42,305 bases of DNA from an uncultured Bacilli bacterium (lineage in GTDB: Bacteria; Bacillota_I; Bacilli_A; RFN20; CAG-826). A model generated the notes under the pieces. That model was not told the origin of the DNA, ran no database searches, and worked only from the letters and a program-made list of their open reading frames with translations. The translations under genes and the position numbers were made by a program. The stretch is taken from positions 1 to 42,305 of the forward strand of contig CALVUF010000003.1 of the NCBI GenBank assembly GCA_944363525.1, read 5' to 3'. Within the stretch, counting starts at the first letter, position 1, and each line of letters opens with the position of its first letter. This document shows, piece by piece, positions 36,966 through 42,305 of the stretch.

Positions 36966-38710
36966 TCTTTTCCCTCCTGGAGGTCGGTTATCTCTATGGC
37001 GAAGGGCAGGTTGTTGCCCGAGTTGAAGCGGTAATCGGAGAAGAAGACCATCCCGAATTGCTTGATGTCGAACTTGTCCCCGGCTTGGAAGAGGTCGTCG
37101 CCGTCCATCGGCTGCCCCAAGGAATAGTCGTCGAACCCGTCGGCGGGGATGAGGCGGAGCTGGTCGAAGGCGTTGAAGGAGATGCCGAGCTGCTCCCCGA
37201 GGTAGGAGTCGATGTCGATGTTGCCGGTGCCGACGGAATTGGTGACGATGAGGGCCGCGTATTCGTTGTTCCGAAGCTCCCCGCCTTCGTAAAGGTAGTC
37301 CTCGGGATCGAAGATGATGTCGGTGTAGGAGCCGACGGCGATGACGCTGAACCGGAATAGCCGGGAATCGACGTGATAGAGGCGGACCCCGGTTTCCGAG
37401 GGGCCGGGTCTCCGGTCGTGGGGAGTGCGGAGTATATCGAGCTCATCCAGCGATTCGGGCGAATAAAGGTCGAGGAGGAGGTATTCCGAGAAGGGGTTGA
37501 ATTCGATTTTGATGTCCTCGCTAGCCACGCCGAGCGCGGTTTGCCGCTCGACCTCGTCATTGATCGAGGCGTAATCGGCGGGGACGACGATGACTTGCTT
37601 GTCGTCGTGGAAGCGGGAGAGGAGCTCGATCGAGGAAGGGCCATAGGCGACGTAGGGGGTGACCCAGCCGAGGACCATCTTCGAATAGGAATCGAAGTCC
37701 CCGACGTTTTGGTCCATCATCGTGAATTGGCCCGCCGGGCGATAAGCCGCCGAGTCGATCGCGTAATAGTCCTCCAGCCCAAGCAGGTGGCCGGTCTCGT
37801 GGACGAAGGTGTGGGAGCTAACCGGGATGGAGGAAAGATCGCTTAGGTCGGGGATATCGCCATCGTAATCGGCGTAGGTGGTATAGAGGGAGGAGAAGGA
37901 AGCCCAGGAGAAAGATGAGGTCCCCCGTCCCCAGCCGAGCTGCCGCTCGATCTCCGCCTCGTCTTTGTAGGCGTCGTAATCGCAACTCGACATGTTCCAG
38001 AAGACGTTGTTGAAGTCAATGGTGCCCTTTATCGCGTTCTCGGTATAGGTGTCGAGCTTATCGTAGACGAGCCAAACCCCGTCGATGTAGCCGTCGTCGT
38101 TGTAATCGTAATCGTCGATGTCGATCCCTTGGGTCGAGATGGCCCAGTCGACGGCCTCGCGGAGGATCGTCTGGATGGAATAGGGCGAGGTGCCGTCGGT
38201 GCTAAGCAGGCTCGAATCGGGGATCTCGGTATGCTCGGCCACGTCGAACCAGTCGGTGACCTTCCCTTGGAATCGCAATTTGCCGAAAGAGGAAGTCTGG
38301 TAGAAAGAGGATAAGGATGGGTAGCCGAGCCGACTGTCGCCTTCTTTGCCGAAGAAAGCCTTCTCGATGTCGGAACGGACCTGGGCGGTGTTATGCGTCT
38401 CCCCCGGCAGATGGACCGGGATGACCAGCAGGCTGACCTCGCCGATGGATGGGCAGACCGATTGGTTGTTGGAGAGGATCCCGGATAAGGACGAATAGGA
38501 TTGGGTTAGGGTCACGTTCCGCGGGTCGATATAGCATTCGTCGGGCTCTTCCGTCGACTCGCGGAAGATTTCGATCCGGGCCAAGGGACCGTCGTAATCG
38601 ACTTGGATCGGCGGGGTGGATTGTTCTAGAGTGGAACTTTGGCTTTCCGGTTGGCATCCAGTCAAGACTAATAGCGGGAGCAAGGCGTAAGCTAAGCGGT
38701 AGGTTTTCAT
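36962..38710 (-). CDS. M6-like zinc metalloprotease lipoprotein, first gene of the operon
   Basis: The 582-residue lipoprotein starts at MKTYRLAY with GAAGGAGG upstream; a longer frame to 38824 would put 38 residues before the signal peptide and is rejected. Lipobox VLTGC (Cys19). Motifs: VGEVSLLVIPVHLPG, AFFGKEGDSRLGYPSLSSFYQTS, the calcium-loop-like DYDYNDDGYIDGVWLVYD, the zinc motif HETGHLLGLED from His304, and FTMMDQNVGDFDSYSKMVLGW as Met-turn region. All zinc ligands and the Glu are kept. It heads a four-gene unit joined by ATGA overlaps. TTGCAA and CAAAAT at 16-bp spacing about 60 bp upstream are a possible promoter. Confidence 0.9.
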   Translation of the reverse strand: MKTYRLAYALLPLLVLTGCQPESQSSTLEQSTPPIQVDYDGPLARIEIFRESTEEPDECYIDPRNVTLTQSYSSLSGILSNNQSVCPSIGEVSLLVIPVHLPGETHNTAQVRSDIEKAFFGKEGDSRLGYPSLSSFYQTSSFGKLRFQGKVTDWFDVAEHTEIPDSSLLSTDGTSPYSIQTILREAVDWAISTQGIDIDDYDYNDDGYIDGVWLVYDKLDTYTENAIKGTIDFNNVFWNMSSCDYDAYKDEAEIERQLGWGRGTSSFSWASFSSLYTTYADYDGDIPDLSDLSSIPVSSHTFVHETGHLLGLEDYYAIDSAAYRPAGQFTMMDQNVGDFDSYSKMVLGWVTPYVAYGPSSIELLSRFHDDKQVIVVPADYASINDEVERQTALGVASEDIKIEFNPFSEYLLLDLYSPESLDELDILRTPHDRRPGPSETGVRLYHVDSRLFRFSVIAVGSYTDIIFDPEDYLYEGGELRNNEYAALIVTNSVGTGNIDIDSYLGEQLGISFNAFDQLRLIPADGFDDYSLGQPMDGDDLFQAGDKFDIKQFGMVFFSDYRFNSGNNLPFAIEITDLQEGKE

Positions 38711-38809
38711 GCCCAAAGCCTCCTTCGTGGCGAAAGAATTTTGTCGAGTTTTGGGGAAATTGCAAGAAAATTCATTACCCTTGTCCAAGCGAGAACGGGA
38801 AAGCAAAAG

Positions 38810-38846
38810 AAAACCCGCGTCCAATGAATGGATTTTGCGGGCTTTT
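38810..38846 (-). terminator. Intrinsic terminator of the GH13 gene
   Basis: AAAACCCGC (38810-38818) pairs with GCGGGCTTTT (38837-38846, with one bulge), and TCCA/TGGA forms an inner stem. Read on the minus strand the T-run follows the hairpin, directly after the stop of the GH13 gene. Confidence 0.7.
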
Positions 38847-38859
38847 GGCTAATTCCAGG

Positions 38860-40533
38860 TTAGCGGATGATGACGAAGCCGTTGGGGGCGATTTGCCCAT
38901 CGGCGTAATTATGGGAGCAGATGACGTTCCCCTCTTTCTTTATCGGCTTATCGGTCCCGTTGGCGTATAGATAAGTATCGCCCCGTTTGATGACCAGCAA
39001 ACCGTTTTCCTCGTAGGCATGGAAATCGGTTGAGGATAGGTCCGGGGTCTTCCGTATCTTAATGAGCTCTTTTAACAGCTCTTGGTGGGGGCTGCCCTTG
39101 AGGGCTTGCTCATAGGGGAAGCCCATCCGCGGATCCCCGTCGTCCCCTTGATTCATCGGGATCTCAGTCCCATAATAAAGGCAACTCATGCCGGGGACGA
39201 AGAAGAGGATGGCGAGCGATATCTCCAAGATATCGAGGTTCTTGCCACATTGGTTGAAATACCGCTTGGTGTCATGGGTATCGACCATGTTGAGGCAAGC
39301 CATCGTCGCCTGGATCCGGTAGTTGGTATACAGGCGATTCAAGACGGCCGCTTCCTTTTTCGCATCATAGTTTTTCTTCAAGGCGAATTCGTGGATAGCG
39401 TGGAGGACCGGATAGTTCATGACCCCATCGAATTCATCGCCCCGAAGGAAGGAATGGGCGTTATGCCAATGCTCGCCAAGCAATAAGGCCTCGGGATAAC
39501 GGGCTTTGACTTTGGTTCTTAGTTGTCGCCAGAAGGAATGGGAGATCTCGTCGCCGACGTCGAACCGCCAGCCATCGATCCCTAAATCGAGATAACGGAA
39601 GACGATGGAATTGAGATAATCTTCGGTTTCCGGGTTGGTGACGTTGATCTTCGGCATGTATTTGGCTAAAGAGAAGGTCCAGTAGTTGCAATTCTCGGTA
39701 TCGACCTTATCCCCATGGATGTAGAACCAGTCCCAATAAGGGGACTGCTTTCCGTTTTTGATGACGTCTTGGAATTGGGGAGCGAGGATCGACATATGGT
39801 TAAAGACGGCGTCTAAGACGACCCGAATCCCATGTTCATGGGCTTTGGCGATTAATTCCTTTAGGTCATCGAGATTCCCAAAATGGGGATCGATATCGAA
39901 ATAGTCAAGCGTGTCGTATTTATGGGCGGTCCCGGCCTTGAAGATCGGGGTCAAATAGAGGGCGTTGATCCCGAGGTTTTGGAGATAGTCGAGACTATCG
40001 ATTATCCCCCGGAGGTCGCCGCCGGCGAAATCCTTATAACCGGGCTTTTGGTCCCAAGCCATGGTGATGTAGCTTTCGTCTTTGTGCTTGTTCCCGCGGC
40101 GGAACCGCTCGGGGAAGATCTGATAGAAGACGGCCGAGCGACACCAATCAGGCGAATCACCGATGTCCTCGGGATGGATGGAGGAGTATTCAAAATAATC
40201 GTCCTCGCATAGGGCATAGTCATAACTATCGAGCAATCCCGCCTCGGTGTAGTAATAGGTATGGCCGTTTTCCTCAATCTCGAAGACATAGCCGACCCGG
40301 TTATCGGTTAAGGGGACCTCGGCTTCGAAATAGACGAACCGTTCATCGAAACGGGCGGGCTTCATGACGGCTGGCTTTTTCATCTTCGGCAAGAAGAACT
40401 TATTGCCGTAATAGACGGTGACCTTAAGGTCTTTGTCTTCTTTGGCCATTCGGAGACGGAAGAAGAACCGATCTTGGGAAAGAGGATAGGAGTAGGGGGA
40501 TTCGCTTAGATGGAAGAGGGCGTATTGATTCAT
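38860..40533 (-). CDS. GH13 alpha-amylase family enzyme (neopullulanase/cyclomaltodextrinase-like)
   Basis: The 557-residue protein has no signal peptide, so it acts in the cytoplasm on imported alpha-glucans. An N-terminal beta-domain (about 1-125) precedes the catalytic barrel, as in the neopullulanase subgroup. Conserved regions are DAVFNH (241-246), GWRFDVGDE with nucleophile Asp325, LLGEHWHNAH with acid Glu354, and VDTHDTKRY with Asp421. A short C-terminal beta-domain ends the protein. The start at 40533 gives a family-like N-terminus (NQYALFHLSES); there is no Shine-Dalgarno sequence, and a TAATAT lies 9 nt upstream. It has a close paralogue 177 bp upstream. The exact specificity (alpha-1,4, alpha-1,6 or cyclodextrins) cannot be told. 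Confidence 0.95.
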   Translation of the reverse strand: MNQYALFHLSESPYSYPLSQDRFFFRLRMAKEDKDLKVTVYYGNKFFLPKMKKPAVMKPARFDERFVYFEAEVPLTDNRVGYVFEIEENGHTYYYTEAGLLDSYDYALCEDDYFEYSSIHPEDIGDSPDWCRSAVFYQIFPERFRRGNKHKDESYITMAWDQKPGYKDFAGGDLRGIIDSLDYLQNLGINALYLTPIFKAGTAHKYDTLDYFDIDPHFGNLDDLKELIAKAHEHGIRVVLDAVFNHMSILAPQFQDVIKNGKQSPYWDWFYIHGDKVDTENCNYWTFSLAKYMPKINVTNPETEDYLNSIVFRYLDLGIDGWRFDVGDEISHSFWRQLRTKVKARYPEALLLGEHWHNAHSFLRGDEFDGVMNYPVLHAIHEFALKKNYDAKKEAAVLNRLYTNYRIQATMACLNMVDTHDTKRYFNQCGKNLDILEISLAILFFVPGMSCLYYGTEIPMNQGDDGDPRMGFPYEQALKGSPHQELLKELIKIRKTPDLSSTDFHAYEENGLLVIKRGDTYLYANGTDKPIKKEGNVICSHNYADGQIAPNGFVIIR

Positions 40534-40542
40534 GGCAGCAAC

Positions 40543-40548
40543 ATATTA
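40543..40548 (-). promoter_or_regulatory. Candidate -10 box of the GH13 gene (leaderless)
   Basis: TAATAT on the minus strand ends 9 nt before the ATG at 40533. The -35 region is weak. Further upstream, TTCCT/AGGAA (40615-40619, 40627-40631) is a small inverted repeat that may be an operator. Confidence 0.4.
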
Positions 40549-40710
40549 GAACAAGCCCGAAAGGAAAGAAAACAAAAAGCGATTGAGATTAAAAAATGGT
40601 AGATATTCCCTTTGTTCCTAATAATCAGGAAAGTATTTAAAAGCCTGCAAAACTTAAGGGAAAATGTGTTTTTAGAGGCTGAATATAGTTGGAGTTAAGT
40701 CCAAAGAAGG

Positions 40711-42305
40711 CTATTTGACGATAAGGAAGCCGTTGGGCTTGATGACCCCGTTTTCATAGTTATGGGAGCATATCGGTTCCCCTTGATAGGCGATGTCATG
40801 ATCAGTCGCGTTCATATAGAGATGGGTGTCGCCCCTTTTGATGACTAACAGCCCGTTCTCCTCATAGGCTAAGAAATCGGTTGAGCTAAGGTCCGGCGTC
40901 TTCCGAATCTTGATCAGCTCTTTGATTAGGTCCTGGTGAGGGCTGCCTTTGATCGCCTCCTCATATGGGAAGCCCCGGCGGCAATCGGGGTCGAAGGCGC
41001 CGTCCATCGGAATCTCAGTCCCGTAATAGAGGCAGCTCATCCCCGGGACGAAGAAAAGCAGGGCGATGGCGCATTCCAAGATGTCCTTATTTTGATTAGC
41101 CAGGTTAAAGAACCGATGGGTGTCATGGCTATCGAGAAGGTTAAGGCAAGCCATCGTGGCCTGAATTCGGTAGTTGGTGAATAACCGGTTCAAGGTATCG
41201 GCTTCTTTCTCGGCTGAGAACTTCTTATAGATCAAATAGTCATAGATGGCGTAGGTGACGGGGTAATTCATCGTCCCATCGAATTCATCGCCGCGAAGGA
41301 AGGAATGGGCGTTATGCCAATGCTCCCCTAAAATCAAGGCGTTGGGGTATTTCGCTTTGACTTTGGCTCGGAGTTGCCGCCAGAAAGAATGGGAAATCTC
41401 ATCCCCGACGTCGAACCGCCAGCCATCGATTCCGTATTCGAGGTAATGGAAGACGACGGAGTTGAGATAAGCCTCGGTCGCCGGGTTGGTGACGTTGATC
41501 TTCGGCATGTATTTGCCAATCGAGAAAGTCCAATAGTTGGGCTTCTCGGTGTTGACCTCATCCCCATGGATGTAAAACCAGTTCCAATAAGGGGATTGCT
41601 TGCCGTGCTTGATGACGTCTTGGAACTGGGGAGCGAAGTAGGACATGTGGTTGAAAACGGCGTCTAAGACGATCCGGATGCCATGCTCATGGGCTTTTTG
41701 GACCAGCTCTTTGAAATCATCGAGAGTCCCAAACTGGGGGTCGATCTCAAAGTAATCGAGGGTATCGTACTTATGGTTGGAACCGGCTTTGAAAATCGGA
41801 GTTAGATATATAGCGTTAATCCCAAGACCTTGCAGGTAGTCCAAGGAATCGATGATGCCCCGGAGGTCCCCGCCGGCGAAGTCGCGGGGTGTCGGCTTAT
41901 CGTACCAACCCATGGTGATGTAGGACTTATCCTTGTTCTTATTTCCCATCCGGAACCGGTCGGGGAAGATTTGATAGAACACCGCGTTCTTGCACCATTC
42001 GGGGGTGTCGCCGATGTCTTCGGGATGTACGGAGGAGTATTCGAAATAGTCCTTATAGCATTCGTGGTAATCGTAGCTATCTAGTAACCCAGCCTCGGTG
42101 TAATAATAGGTGTGGCCGTCTTCTTCGATCTCGAAGACATAGCCGACCCGGTTGTCGTTTAATTTGACCTCGGCTTCGAAATAGACGAATTCCTCATCGG
42201 TCCGGGCGGGCTTCATTACGGCCGGCTGCTTCATTTCCCGTAAGAAGAACTTATTGCCGTAATAGACGGTGACTTTGAGGTCTTGGTCTTCCTTGGCCAT
42301 CCGGA
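40711..42305 (-). CDS. GH13 alpha-amylase family enzyme, tandem paralogue (5' end outside window)
   Basis: At least 529 residues are visible, nearly colinear with the neighbouring gene (for example YFEIDPQFGTLDDFKELVQK against YFDIDPHFGNLDDLKELIAK). The catalytic residues are kept (GWRFDVGDE, ILGEHWHNAH, LDSHDTHRF). The first visible Met corresponds to residue 29 of the paralogue, and the preceding bases TCCGG continue the frame (Leu-Arg), so the true start lies beyond 42305. It differs mainly in the loop before FPYEEAIKGS (MDGAFDPDCRRG) and in the C-terminal part, which hints at a different substrate preference. The two genes are a tandem duplication. Confidence 0.94.
   Translation of the reverse strand, partial: RMAKEDQDLKVTVYYGNKFFLREMKQPAVMKPARTDEEFVYFEAEVKLNDNRVGYVFEIEEDGHTYYYTEAGLLDSYDYHECYKDYFEYSSVHPEDIGDTPEWCKNAVFYQIFPDRFRMGNKNKDKSYITMGWYDKPTPRDFAGGDLRGIIDSLDYLQGLGINAIYLTPIFKAGSNHKYDTLDYFEIDPQFGTLDDFKELVQKAHEHGIRIVLDAVFNHMSYFAPQFQDVIKHGKQSPYWNWFYIHGDEVNTEKPNYWTFSIGKYMPKINVTNPATEAYLNSVVFHYLEYGIDGWRFDVGDEISHSFWRQLRAKVKAKYPNALILGEHWHNAHSFLRGDEFDGTMNYPVTYAIYDYLIYKKFSAEKEADTLNRLFTNYRIQATMACLNLLDSHDTHRFFNLANQNKDILECAIALLFFVPGMSCLYYGTEIPMDGAFDPDCRRGFPYEEAIKGSPHQDLIKELIKIRKTPDLSSTDFLAYEENGLLVIKRGDTHLYMNATDHDIAYQGEPICSHNYENGVIKPNGFLIVK

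Noticed and set aside
38711..38824. N-terminal extension of the first M6-like protease
   Set aside because: It would put 38 residues before a clear lipoprotein signal peptide; the internal ATG has a GAAGGAGG site.

Overview
The window reads as chromosomal DNA of a Gram-positive-type bacterium, most likely an uncultured gut-associated Bacillota (Bacilli/Erysipelotrichia-like) with a mid-to-high GC genome (by eye about 55%). The reasons are the many lipoprotein signal peptides with no outer-membrane genes, a YesM/YesN-type two-component pair, a canonical CcpA cre site, strong AGGAGG ribosome binding sites, and TGA used as a stop. The species assignment is inference; I cannot search a database.

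Layout, left to right. (1) 1-1663: a DUF4143-type AAA ATPase preceded by three 16-bp direct repeats phased exactly 32 bp apart. (2) 1754-5228: an ECF sigma factor, its membrane anti-sigma factor, two zinc-ribbon membrane proteins and a lipoprotein. The sigma operon and the lipoprotein gene share an almost identical ECF-like promoter, and the lipoprotein is a paralogue of the extracellular domain of the anti-sigma factor. This looks like a small self-contained envelope-stress regulon. (3) 5331-11940: tRNA-Ile(GAT) followed by an AT-rich island. It holds two about 190-bp direct repeats, two broken 3' ends of large serine recombinases, a Schlafen/AlbA_2-type regulator, and a LysR-flavodoxin-aldo/keto reductase redox cluster whose last gene is a broken flavodoxin-AKR fusion. 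(4) 11970-15645: a BspA/InlB-repeat surface lipoprotein flanked by decayed genes (GNAT remnant, membrane-protein remnant, DUF4143 ATPase fragment). (5) 15746-18599: tRNA-Val(CAC), tRNA-Thr(TGT), an alpha/beta hydrolase and an endonuclease-I-like pseudogene that has lost its active site.

(6) 18681-28202: a sugar-sensing and uptake locus: YesN-type response regulator, YesM-type histidine kinase, sensory sugar-binding lipoprotein, then mglB-mglA-mglC for galactose/methyl-galactoside uptake and two small membrane proteins. Two 10-bp direct repeats 20 bp apart and a perfect cre site lie in front of mglB, and a 9-bp hairpin separates mglB from mglA. The permease carries an unusual coiled-coil extension of about 295 residues. 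A beta-galactosidase C-terminal remnant sits just downstream, which fits a galactoside substrate. (7) 28502-38710, minus strand: five large lipoproteins. Four are coupled by 4-bp ATGA overlaps (two M6-like zinc metalloproteases followed by two large related lipoproteins), with a Big_2-domain lipoprotein downstream under its own promoter. (8) 38860-42305, minus strand: two tandem paralogous GH13 alpha-amylase/neopullulanase-type enzymes, both apparently cytoplasmic, the second cut by the window edge.

The most interesting candidates for undescribed biology are the sigma/anti-sigma/paralogous-lipoprotein circuit, the four-gene protease-lipoprotein operon, the coiled-coil MglC fusion, and the phased repeats in front of the ATPase. 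Several genes also look leaderless, with a -10 box ending 6-9 nt before the ATG and no Shine-Dalgarno sequence.
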